Positions 12,701 to 24,042 of a stretch of DNA of 64,000 bases are shown piece after piece. The notes beneath the pieces were generated by a model, which worked only from the letters and a program-made list of their open reading frames with translations, ran no database searches and had not been told where the DNA came from. This stretch comes from Casuarina equisetifolia (Eukaryota > Streptophyta > Magnoliopsida > Fagales > Casuarinaceae): NCBI GenBank assembly GCA_028551475.1, contig CM052361.1, positions 17,425,274 through 17,489,273 on the forward strand, read 5' to 3'. The position numbers and the translations under genes were made by a program. The stretch's first letter is position 1. Each line of letters begins with the position of its first letter.

Positions 12701-13290
12701 TTATTAAAATTAGTCACAGATATTTGTCATCATTAGGTTTCTTTATGTAAACTAATTGGGAAAGTAATAAAGCTATTTTCTATTGATTATTCTGTACTAA
12801 GGTTTATACCTTGATTGTAACATTTAATCAAGATCAATTCACCTCTATCAATGTAAGGTTATTGAAATGCCATAATTAACCAAATCTTTTGCTTTTCAAA
12901 AAATATCCTTTATATAAAATGACAATGACCCATATGCAAATTAGAAGAGTTTTCTATCAAATAATTTATCTCGAAAAATATTTTTTTTGTTCCAAATTTC
13001 ACTTCCATGCAAGCTAAAAGTATAATGATTCGCCAATTCGTAATCATTCTGCCCCAAAAATTAGGTATAACTTATTGTTTTGGTCAAAAAACGCAACAGC
13101 ATCAAATGACCACCACTTATTCTGATAATAAAGATGATGGGTTGCATGGCTTTTGGGTGGTATGGTGTTTTCCCTCAAATTTTACCAATACCAGGAATTC
13201 AAAGAAACGTTACTGTTCTTTCTTTTACTCTTTTGAGAAGAGAAAATAATAATTTACATTTTTGGGCTTGTCCTGGGCTTCAATTTTGAA
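9791..13290. repeat. Older, degenerate segmental tandem repeats
   Basis: Three related segments can be seen. The TTTCTTTA..TAAA.TAATTGGCAAAGTGATAAA block occurs near 9830, 11615 and 12740. The block reading ..GTGGCCAAACTAAAACAA..TTTAATAACA.. occurs near 10490 and 12220, about 1.72 kb apart, each followed by AAACT or AACAC next to ..GACAAGTTATAAAGA... The opening part of the 3 kb unit (GACAAGTTATAA..., TTTGAATCC) recurs at 10675-10870, and a monomer marker near 11127. So this stretch holds degenerate relatives of the array to its left. No gene is recognised. Confidence 0.65.
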
Positions 13291-14393
13291 ACGATCGTTT
13301 CAACATGGGCCGATTTAGGTAATACCTGAGGTTAAAAAAGAAGAAAAAAAAAAGAACAGTAATAAAATTCTATAATCTTTGTAATAACTATTGGAGTTTT
13401 TTTTTAACACATATTTTAAATATTCACTCATGCACCTTTTTAGTATTAAACTTAATATCAAGAGGTCATAAACAATGTCTACTTCAAATTGAATTAGATG
13501 CTTGTAGTCTACTATTACAATTTAAAGTTTTAATTTTGACTTCCTTACAAATAATTTTTTTTCATCAATAATTTATTTGTGCTCCTGTTGATTTTTTTTT
13601 TCTGTTAGAATTTATCTTTACGACATACACTTATCAAAATTTTTTGATAAATATTAGTCACCATGAGCAAATAAACTAACATGAAAATTCAACAAGATTA
13701 CATCATTTGCATATATATCGAATGTATAATTATAAGAATACATACAAATTAGGAGATTTAAACTAACATGATATCTTACTTTTTCTCTAATTTCTCTTTA
13801 TTAAATTTTTTTGTACTTTCCTACTCATTAAATAAATATCTTATAAATTCACTTATTATTTAAAACTTATAAGAAGAGTTCTTTTCAATAAGCTAACTAG
13901 ATCTTAAAAGAGACTCTCTCACAAAAATGGCTCACTCACTAATTATTTATAAATTTTTTTATACTTCTATTTATTGAGAAATCATTATTTTTTACATTAT
14001 ATAGATAATTTTGATTGTAATAAGTTATTACAATTATACTATCTAACTTAATTATTTTACTAATCTTAACAAAAATTCAATCTCAAATTCATTTTTGACA
14101 AATATATAGATATATTTCTTAATAACATAAAATTTATTGCACACGTATTAATAAAATTTTATTAAAAAAATACAAATATATAAATGTGAAAAAAAAATAC
14201 ATCTACCAGTTCGCTAATCTCCTGTGTTCGTGAAATTCATAACTGCTGAGATTAGGACCATTTTCAAAACTTCTCGAAGGTCTGTTCCCAAAATGGACAA
14301 TGGATCTCTCTGTTTCCTTGGCTAGACCCCACGGAGCCCACCAATGGAGATTCAAGTTTTGAACTCGATAAAGCGCTCCAAAGGTTGCGTCGG
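13291..14393. other. AT-rich intergenic DNA with a SINE-like fragment
   Basis: No coding signal. At about 13395-13512 the minus strand resembles a second SINE family: it ends in an A-run and contains segments matching the better copy at 51353-51480. The rest is low-complexity AT-rich DNA leading into the SUN gene promoter. A CCAAT motif lies at 14341-14345. Confidence 0.4.
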
Positions 14394-14401
14394 TATATAT
14401 A
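14394..14401 (+). promoter_or_regulatory. TATA box of the SUN gene
   Basis: TATATATA is located about 95 bases upstream of the chosen ATG (14494). Transcription would begin near 14,425-14,430 with a leader of about 65 bases. Confidence 0.55.
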
Positions 14402-14493
14402 CCCACCATTTACTTTTCCCTTCGTAGGAATTTGAAAATTTTGACACAACTGCTGCAAATTTCTGTGAGACAGTGAGAGCAACCAAGACCCCA

Positions 14494-17400
14494 ATGTCGG
14501 CTTCGACCGTGTCTATTACGGCGAACCCGGCGGCTCGGCGACGGCCTGTGGTGGCGACGGAGAAGAAGTCCACTAGTGTCGAACTTCTTGGCTTCAACGA
14601 TGCCTCGCCGCCCCAACCCGGCCACATAGGGGGCGAAGATACGGCCGCTAACGTCAACGGCAAGGATCTGAGCCACCACTCGATTCGAGGCGAGAGATCG
14701 TCGAAGGACTTGTCGGCCCAACAGGCGAAGAAACCAGCGCCCAACGCCACTACCAACGCGCCTCTTCGGCGCTCTCGCAAGGTCCTACCGCAGAAGCCCG
14801 AGCAACCCCGGTGGGTCACCTTGCTCAGAATTTTTGCCAAGAACTTCGTCCTTCTTGTGGTCCTCGCCTTCCTCGTCCAGTTGATCCGCAAACTTGCCGT
14901 GAGACCCGGCGACGCCGTTTCGCAGATGGGATTTTCCGATTTTGAGGGGAGGATTGCGGAACTGGAGTCCTTTGTGAAGTCCACAACCAAGGTGACCCAG
15001 GCCCAGGTGGAGCTTATTGACCGCAAGATTGGGAACGAGATCGGAGGGCTAAGGAAGGAATTGACCGAAAAGATCGAGAACCAAGGCGTGATTTTGGGTA
15101 CCGAGTTGAAGAAATTGGAAACCAGAAGCGAAGAATTGGAGAAGTCGATAGGAGGGTTGAAAGCTGTAGACTGGTTATCCAAAGAGGAATTCGATAAGAT
15201 ATTGGAAGATCTCAAGAAGGCAAGGAGTGTGGAATATGGACCGAGTGATCCGAGTTTGGACGAAATCAGAGTGTTTGCCGGGAAGCTGATTGAGAGGGAG
15301 ATCGAGAAGCACGCGGCGGATGGGCTGGGACGCGTTGATTACGCGCTGGCGGCAGGCGGGGCGGTGGTGGTAAAGCACTCCGAGCCTTATTTGGTGGGTG
15401 GAAAGGCCAGCAATTGGTTCCTGATGAGTGGTAGGAATGCGGTACATAGCAATGCTGAGAGGATGTTGAAGCCAAGTTTCGGAGAGCCCGGCCAGTGCTT
15501 CGCGCTGAGAGGGAGCATCGGGTTTGTGCAGATTAAGCTGCGGACGGCCATTTTACCTGAGGCCGTTACCTTGGAGCATGTCGCCAGGGTGATGTTTTCT
15601 TTTTCGAGTTATTCTTTTCTAGATGAATGTGTTATTTCATTCACCTTCCTTGCTTCCTGGTTTTATTGGATACTAACCTGCCTGGATTCCCATTTCTCTA
15701 AGTTATCGTAGATGCTATTGCACCATTTATCAATGGAATACTAAATGACAAATGAAGAGTTTTTAAAGAAGGATTGTGCTGACATGGATTGACGTAGAAG
15801 TTTTACTTACATGGTCACTCGGTTTAGAGTTATTCAGGTCCATGTTTATGCGGCAAATTAGTGACTCCACATACCTATTACCCAAAATGAAGTAAATGAG
15901 TATGTCTTTGTTTAGCAACAGGTTTTTCTTCCTTTTGAATTTGGCAGGCCTTTAAGTTTGGCCTGGATTGAATCCTTTTTTGCTTGCTTGTTGCCTGATT
16001 TTGGTCTTGCTCCATTTTGCTAGAAGATCCCTTAATAGAGGATTACATTCTAACTATGTGGGGCGTTTTGTATTTTCTTTTTTATCTCTTTATAATCGTT
16101 GTAGTTCAAATTAGAGTTCACTTTTTAGTTAACGTGTATGATTTATCACCAAAATTGCTACAAACGGAAAAATTAGAGCTTTGTGGCTAGGTCAGACCTG
16201 GTGTTGACTTACAAAATTAAATTCTAATCAAGTGTCTATTTGGTGATGTTGCGTCGAACTGTTACTTTATCTTTATCTATTTTCTGACATTAGCAACTGA
16301 CATTTTATGATAATGTTTTATGACATGAGCTACTAGTATCACAAACTTTTTTTTTTTGTTATTTGTACTAGAAGTGAGAGTTCTATATGTCAACTACTTG
16401 TCCTGTTATTTTGATGTTATGAATTCCTTTTTCGAATTATAATAAGTAATGTTAGGTTTTCCAATTGGTGCTTCATTCCATTTAGAATTGACAATAGTTG
16501 CATCAACACAACGTAGGTTTGCCTAATTGAGAACTCAGAGTAAGAATGTAAAAATGGGTAGCAACATTTGGCATGGACCTGCTATCAAATTGTGATATCC
16601 TTGGGGAGAGGGATTCTGTTTTTGGGTGAAGTCTTCCACTTCTTTTATTACTTATTTATTTTTATGTTGGTTTCATACCGAGGCTGGTATTAGTACTAGA
16701 CATTTGGGTCTTAGGTTGTGTATGCTTTCTGTAGCACCTTATACACCTTAACCAGTTGTGGAGCCTTATCTTGCTCATCTCTGATTCTAAGGCTGTGATT
16801 CTTTGATCTTATTACTTTTAAGATCAAGAAATCATTAGTCAGTGCGATCATTCATCTGTATGTATTGTATGCATGTACATGTATGTGTCGTTGAATGTAG
16901 GGGGATTTTATCAAACAGCTTTTCTTCTCTATTGTAGTGCTACTTAGATACCTTTTCTTCTTTTCAATCTTGCGGTATGCTCCTGTGCCCCCTACCTTTA
17001 ATAGTAAGATTGAAACTTCATGTATCACAGGCCGACTTGAAATTATCAAATTTTCTCTCATTAACAACCAGTTGCTCTACATCCGGGTCCAATGTCATGT
17101 CTGTCAATCACGAAATAGTAGGGAAGTTTTCAAGTGCTACTATTTCCGCCATTCACAATTGTATGGGTAGAATGGGTTCCAAGCCCAAGGAACTTAATTG
17201 TGTAGACTTGCCCTTCTTTCCAAGTCTGCTTCACACTCCTCCCTTTTGTTGCATCTGACGTTTGTAATTTATAATCTATGCACCAGACCAACTGGGCCGA
17301 ATGCTTAAAATCACAATAGTGATCCATCTTGACCTCCACTCATTCAGACTAGGTTTTTTGATGATAGAGCGTCTGACCCATGGTCATATTGTTACCCTAA

Positions 17401-20400
17401 ATACTAGGCTTCACCAGGTTATTTATTAACAAGTGTCCGACCCATGTTCATCATGTTTCTTTAAAGACTGAACCGGTTATTCCTCTAAATACCATATTTG
17501 AGTAATACCCTCTTGTTCACTTCTTTGGAGCAACCTAAGTCGTTCCTAGCCGGTATTAGCAATCTAATTTCACAAAACATCACATGGGGCAGTTCATTAT
17601 TCTGGATGAATTTGAACCTCTCTCGTTTTTCAAGTTTGCTCAAACCAGGTCAGTACCTGGGGATCTTTGTTGTATTTAAATTAACTGATGATTCTTCACT
17701 GGTAACTGCTGCAGGATTCTTTTTTCTCACTTATTTTCTTCTCTTCTTCTTCTATTTATTTATTTATTTATTATTAATTATTTTTTTTTAATTTTTAATT
17801 TCTAAATTTTAATTTCTTTTTTATCTGTTCCTGGTGATAACTCCACGAGCCTGTTATTTCCTGAGATCTGGTCTTTGATTTTTTTTTTCCCACATATCTT
17901 TTCTTTTTTTCTCTGCTACTTGGTCTCTTTTTTGCTCTCTTTATGCTTTCTTCATAATATAATTCAGATCTGTTATTTTGAATAACCAAAAGAAGGGAAA
18001 ACACAGTAGGAGGTGTTGTCATTTTGTTGGTATTATTGTGAGGGACGTCAATTGTAATTAAGATGGGAGCTATTATTTCCGCCCCTTTTCTTTGTTTCTT
18101 TTTTCTGTACTCTCTTTCTTTTGTACTATTTTCTCTTATTTTTCTCTCTCCTTTCTCTAATTTCCCAAACAGTGTTTACTTTTTTGCCTTTGATAAACAC
18201 ACCCATAAATCAGAAACTTAAGTGAGCTAGAATAAATTAGGATTTGATATTAAAACATCAAGGAGAAGTTTTTTGGGAAGTTATCAGTCAAACACCTTTA
18301 TTTGACTCAAACTTATCCGAAAAATTATTCTCATTATCATATGGCTGGAGAAATTGTTTTGGCCCATCCAACAAATCAGAATTTATCTGATCAATATGAT
18401 TTGGTTGATCCTGGATTATTTGGTACTATATTGCTGTTTGAATATGGCTAAATGAAGGAAAAAACAAAAAAATTAATGAACTTGCCTTTTTATGCTTTGC
18501 TATCTGGGTCTGAACACTTTAACTATAGTGCAGTGTTGGCTTTTCACCCTCTTCTTGTTTTATCTTTCTTGGATATTTGCCAAGAATAGCTTTCGTTATT
18601 GGTTAAATGATATTGACCCAAGCACTTCTGACTTCTCAATGAGCTCTTGGTCAAATGACACATTCTACCAATAATCGAGCTTTGTATTTTTTTTTTAATG
18701 TCTTTTTGTTGTATTTTTTCTTGATCAGAATGAGCGAGGCAAATCATTTTAGTTTGGCAGAATTCGAGAGAACATTCAGCATCCACACATTTGGTAGTTT
18801 TATTTTGGCAATATCTAGATGAGTGAACTTGGATACGATTTTTAGTTCTGTTATACTCATTGGGTATGTTGTATAGAGCTTGAAGTTACTTTATCTTTTT
18901 GGACAGACAAATGAGTTAAATGGCTCTTGGATTTTTATTGTTTTATTTTATAATTCCTCAGACTTTGGTATACTTGGTATTTGGCTGACCAGATTATATG
19001 CAACCATGCAAACAAAAGACACAGAAAATATACTTTTAAATTTTGCTTGTTTTATTCCTTTCATGGTTTGTTTGCGTGGGTGAAACAGTCTCGGTGCACA
19101 GGTAGTCAGATTGAAGTAAAAGGAATTTGGTTGAGTTCTATACGTAGTAAACTTAGTTATAGACATAGCAAACTTATGTTCTGTTCTTTTAATGCATTGT
19201 ACAATTAGTTATCAAGATGACAGTGCTAGAAGCCGAAAGTCAAGGTTATATGGGTTCAGCATTGAGGTATTAGGAGGTTGTTAACCGGTTCTTCATTTTG
19301 CATAGATGATCTTTGTGGCTATTGTTACAGAGAAGTTTCTGATGCTGTTGGTTGGTTTTTAGCTGTAGTGGGCTGAATTGGTATATTTCTGGTACCAAGA
19401 ATTGTGGTAGTTGCACGTTTGTGGTTAAAGCATGGCTGTTGATGGTAACAAATGTGATGAAATTGTGTTGTTAGATAACTCGTATTAGGAATTGTTTATG
19501 CTACTGATGGTCATAGCAATAATGATTTTGACTAATGCATCCTTCTGAGTTGTTTCTTTAAAAATAAAATAAAAAAGAAAAGAAAACAGATGAAGGTATG
19601 AAGGGTTTAGAGAGCCTGTTCCACTAATTGTTTCACTGGAATTGGGTTCTATTCCTCAGTTGTGTAGAGATTCATCTAATCTTTTATTCTCGGTTGCCAA
19701 CATGACTTAATTATACAGAACCGTTTTCTCATTGGAGTTTTCATCTTACATCAACACCTGAGTAAATAAGTTATGTGAGAAGTTCTGCTTGCATATGCTA
19801 TTCCGGATAATAATGACTTATGATAAAGCATCTTCTTGTTATGCTTGTTTTGGATGAAACTTGCTTTTGTTTGTGCACATTCTTGCTTTCCTACCTCTGC
19901 TTTTCCATAGCAGATAAATTATGCTGATTAGTAATTCCCAACTGAGATCTGCATATGCTATGCTTTATTCCCATTAGTGGTTCATGTTATACTGGTTCTT
20001 ACTGGTTTACTGCGTTGCTTCCCTAACTGCTTAGTATTGGACTAAGTGCGCAGAAGGCTATTTTTTGAGTTGCCTGTCTTTTTCCGTCTGTCATTCTTTT
20101 GCACCCTCCTCGTTACTGTTAATTTATTGCAATACTGTGTATACTTATTTAAGCCCTCTCTCTTTTCCTTCCGATTCTCAATGGTGCTAATAAATCGTTT
20201 TTCTGGAAATTTCTTCTGGAACAGAGTGTTGCGTATGACAGATCCAGTGCTCCCAAGGATTGCAGGGTCTCTGGCTGGCTGCAAGGGAATAATCCGGATG
20301 TGGCAGTTGATACTGAGAAGATGTATCTTTTGACAGAGTTTACTTACGACCTTGAGAAGAGCAATGCTCAAACCTTCAATGTGTTGCAGTCAACGGGGAC

Positions 20401-20530
20401 AGGCATTATAGACACGGTCAGGCTTGACTTCACCTCTAACCATGGAAGCCCTTCCCATACTTGCATTTATCGCTTCAGGGTGCATGGGCAGGAGCCTGAG
20501 TCTGTTCCGATGATGGCCGTACAGTCTTGA
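14494..20530 (+). CDS. SUN: SUN-domain protein of the inner nuclear envelope (SUN1/SUN2 type)
   Basis: Two exons, 14494-15588 and 20225-20530, join in phase 0 across a GT-AG intron of 4,636 bases and give 466 aa, close to Arabidopsis SUN1 and SUN2. The start [11 protein letters not shown] matches the family N-terminus; the codon 21 bases upstream is GTG, not a usable start. In order: a basic, disordered nucleoplasmic N-terminus; one membrane segment (about residues 108-130, around [14 protein letters not shown]); a coiled-coil stretch (about 145-245) with heptad-like Glu/Lys/Leu; and the C-terminal SUN domain (about 280-460). The domain begins [12 protein letters not shown], and exon 2 supplies [19 protein letters not shown] and [14 protein letters not shown]. 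Such proteins pair with KASH proteins across the perinuclear space to form LINC complexes that shape and move nuclei and anchor meiotic telomeres. Reading through the intron stops at 15711. Confidence 0.95.
15589..20224 (+). other. Long intron of the SUN gene
   Basis: A 4.6 kb intron, unusually long for this family. It contains T-rich tracts and a TATT-type microsatellite near 17750-17775. The small ORFs within it show no recognisable domain, and I see no complete mobile element. Confidence 0.7.
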
Positions 20531-23290
20531 TGCAGCAACTTAGGCCGCATCTGTCCGGCTTCCTGTAATTGTTGTTTCTAGTTACACCATATTCTTTCTT
20601 TAGATGTAGCGTGGAGACCTCTAACTCTCTAGTTCCTAGATATAGACATGTAATCATCTCCGATCATGTTAGTGTTCATAAGAGATGCTCGTTTTGTTTA
20701 TCGTTGCTGTCTATTTATGAAGAGCTTAATTGAGTTGGTTAGGGGAACCAAATCCCCTTTGGTTGGACTTCCATCAGTCACCAAACAGTAGCAAGCAGTT
20801 TTTCCATTTCAAGAGCACCTGATGGAGGTTGAAGCTGCATCTGTTTTGTTTCGTTCTGCTTTACAAGCAAAAGAAATTCCCTTGAGCCAAATCAAAGATG
20901 TATAAGAGTTTGTCGATAAGTGTCTGGTTCAGATGAAAGTAGCTGTTACTTGTGCTCAAGAATTCTGCATTCGACATTGGAGAGATATACAAGAGTGCTC
21001 ACTTCAAAACGATATATAAGGATGCTCTGTTAGTTCTTTTTGTTCCATTTTTGTGATTTCAAATCAAAGTATTATTTCAATGAGATGGAGATAAAGTATA
21101 GCATCATGTACGTATGCGAATGTATTATAATCTATTTTCCCCGCCCCACCTGCCTGGACAGCCATAGGAACTTGGCAAACGAGGTAGAAAAATACAGGAC
21201 AATTCCATTGTCGGTTTGGTGTAGGGTGCATAAAATATATGGATTGAAGCCCCATTAATTGTTTAATCCCGGGTCCACTGAAGCACTGAAACTTCATGGC
21301 TGGTCAACTTCTTTGCAGGCACGCCGGCTCAAAGTTTCAGGAATCCTTCTATTGCAGCAACCGTCACTTTCGACATTATTTAACTCATAGAATATCACAA
21401 AGCAGCGTGGATAGGCATGGGCAGCCATGCGAAGAATGTTCACAAAGAAGGGAGAGCTGGTAGCGAGTACAAGGAGACCAACATCTTGATTCGCTCAAAT
21501 ACATTTTGTTAAGCTGATGAGCCAAAGAGAGGTGCCATAGGGGCCAATGCATGAAGGGATGGGTCAAAAGAGCGTCGTTTGTTTCATCAAATTAAGCAAG
21601 ACAGAGTCATCGGGAGGGCCTAATTGAGAAGTGGGGACTGTTTCAAAGTTTGAAGCACAAAAAAGGGGGATACCCAGAACATGCTGTCTTGTAAGACCCA
21701 CCTTTTGCCGATTGATGGAGGAACCATTCCTCGACTATTCTGGGAATCGTGCCCTTTTCCAACAGGCAAAAGGCGACATTTGGTGCATTCCAGCTTCTCC
21801 AAGGAACCCAAACAATAAACTACAAATGTGAATTCTATCTTCTAAACTTTGGGACCATGGGACTTTCTGGGACCGTCTTCAATCTGCAGGATTCTGGTCT
21901 CTAAGGCTTTGAATTTGACCACTTATGCAGCTGCGCGCTTCTCCATAAATTGGGCAAAAGACTTGAAAGCTTTTCTCTATGGTTTTTCATAGGAGTTCTA
22001 CGAGTATTGTTCTTCTACGTCCATAATTGAGCTCCAGTATGTAGTAGGTCAAATGTACTCCATTAGAAATTAAAAATGTACAATGACAATGAAAATAAAG
22101 TAAGAAGAGAGAGAATAGGGCTTATACTTTTTATTGAGACGAATTTTTTTTGAATATGTATTGAGAGTCATAAAGGTCAAGTTTTTTTTTTTTTTTTTTT
22201 TTACTGAGATTATTATATAATCAAACTCTGTCATAATGAAAAGTAAGTTTTGTTTTTCAATTTTTTCAAAATCTTAAAAGAAACTTTCAATCCAATTGAA
22301 TTGATAATGACAATAAAGGTAAAGACATAGCCAAGGATAAGGGATGTGTGCTTAGAGTAGTAGATTTTTTTAATTAGTCGGTAGTATTTTATAGTTTTGT
22401 TGTGATATGAGTTTGCTCAAAAGAATTGCATTTGCTCTCCCCCCACCTTGCTGGCACTCAATTAAAAATGGTTTTGTGGTCCGAGTCAAGCAAGATGAAA
22501 AAACAATATAGAGTCACATTTTCGGACTTGTTTTGCAATGAAATCCTAGATTAGTTTATGGTTATTAGGTCCCAATTAGTTGGACAAGGAAAACAGATGA
22601 AGACAATTGATGGTATCGATCGCATCATTTAGAAATAGGTGTCATGTTTTCCATTTGATTCCAAAGTCTCCCCTCTAATCCTCATTCTTTTTTGGACGTT
22701 AAGGATTCCTTGTTCTCGTCTCTCAAACTCCCATTGGTATCATCCGAAAACAATAAGGATAACGTGATCAATGATTGAGTAGGGCACCATTTTTTTTTTT
22801 AAGGAAACCTTGTTCTTTCTAAAGAGACAACAGTTTTCCTCCCTCGAATGGCCTTCGAGTTGCACGCAAGATGGTTGTTGTAACAGAGGCTTCTCGTGAC
22901 TAAATCTATGGTCGGATGGAGCGGAACATAACCTCCCCGGGCCAAAAACTGGGGCGGAGACACAGAGCCATGGTTCCGGGAGAGCAGAAGAACCCTACAA
23001 CCAATTTGACAGGGACCTGTGTTGGCCGGAACAGTGTTTACAGATTATGTGGAGATGCACACGTGGGGTTGCTTTCCCGATGCTCATCATCCTCTCGTCC
23101 TCTGACACTTTTAGCTTCCCTTGGTCTTTTTCCTGCAATTCAAAGTTCAAAGTTCAAAGTTCAAAGCACAAAAAAAGAACCGGAAAGAACCCAAAAGAAA
23201 GATTTAAGGCAAAAGGCCTTTTCTCCGCAGTAGAAAACAAAGTACAAACTGACCACTCGCAGCGTTTCCCTTACAGATTTGGGACCTCGA
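20531..23290. other. SUN 3' flank and intergenic region
   Basis: About 2.7 kb without a recognised gene. The first few hundred bases would be the SUN 3'UTR. There is a T-run at 22174-22201. A short direct repeat of TTCAAAG (three to four copies) lies at about 23140-23167. Short ORFs here lack family features. Confidence 0.5.
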
Positions 23291-24042
23291 AGCGACATAT
23301 AAGATTCTATCCCGACTTTTGACCGTTTCCTTTTTATCTCTGAAGGAAAACCAAGTCCTCTCTGCACGTAACATCGCTCGACTCTCCCTTTGGAAACATC
23401 AACGTTTTGTTTGATTCAGTTCCAGGAAGAAGACTCAGTCTTAGGCCATTAAATTACCTTCCATTGCCGCTACCAGACAGAATACTCTCAGTCTAGAACA
23501 ACGAATATTCAGGTTCTTTTTCTTATCTTGTCTCCCCAAACCTATCTCCATTTTCTATGTCCGCTTCCAGGAACCTGCTATATTATAATGTATGAATTGG
23601 TTGCTTGGGAAGTTGACTTTCTTGGGAAAAACCCGTTTGGGCTGTCAACCTCTTTCATGGGTTGCCACCATCTTCTTTCACGCTTGAGATTCTCCTCTTC
23701 ATGAAAGCCTTAATGTGCATGATCTTCTTTTCCGGTAACGTCTGGTTTTTTCTGCTTATAAACAATTTCCTGTTAAACCTTCCCTGAATGTAAAGGCTTA
23801 TGTGCATTCCTTGAATCCTTCTACGGTTTTCAGCACATTGGTTTCTTTGCTTCCCAATTTTTATTTCCTTTTAGGCGTTCGTTACTTTTTCTTTTATCCA
23901 TTTATTTCTCAATAAAAGTGTTTTCATGTATGGATTTATTCATTTTCGATATTTTAGAACATTTATACCCCAAACAAATCGTGAACGGCTCTGGTGTATA
24001 TTTTTGTTTCTCAAGCTTTATGATTTGGGGTCTGCCACACTG
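23291..24042 (+). promoter_or_regulatory. Probable promoter and leader of the 5-phosphatase gene
   Basis: A CATATAAG TATA-like box lies near 23296-23303. It is followed by pyrimidine-rich leader-like sequence to the first coding exon. Whether a leader intron exists cannot be settled by eye. Confidence 0.3.

Noticed and set aside
14473-14493. Seven extra codons upstream of the SUN start
   Set aside because: The first codon is GTG, not ATG, and family members begin MSAST.
14352-15215. 287-codon minus-strand ORF opposite the SUN gene
   Set aside because: It is the mirror of a GC-rich, conserved plus-strand exon and has no family features.
22916-23322. Overlapping 91-105-codon ORFs upstream of the 5-phosphatase
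   Set aside because: They run through a TTCAAAG microrepeat and promoter-like sequence in two frames, without family features.
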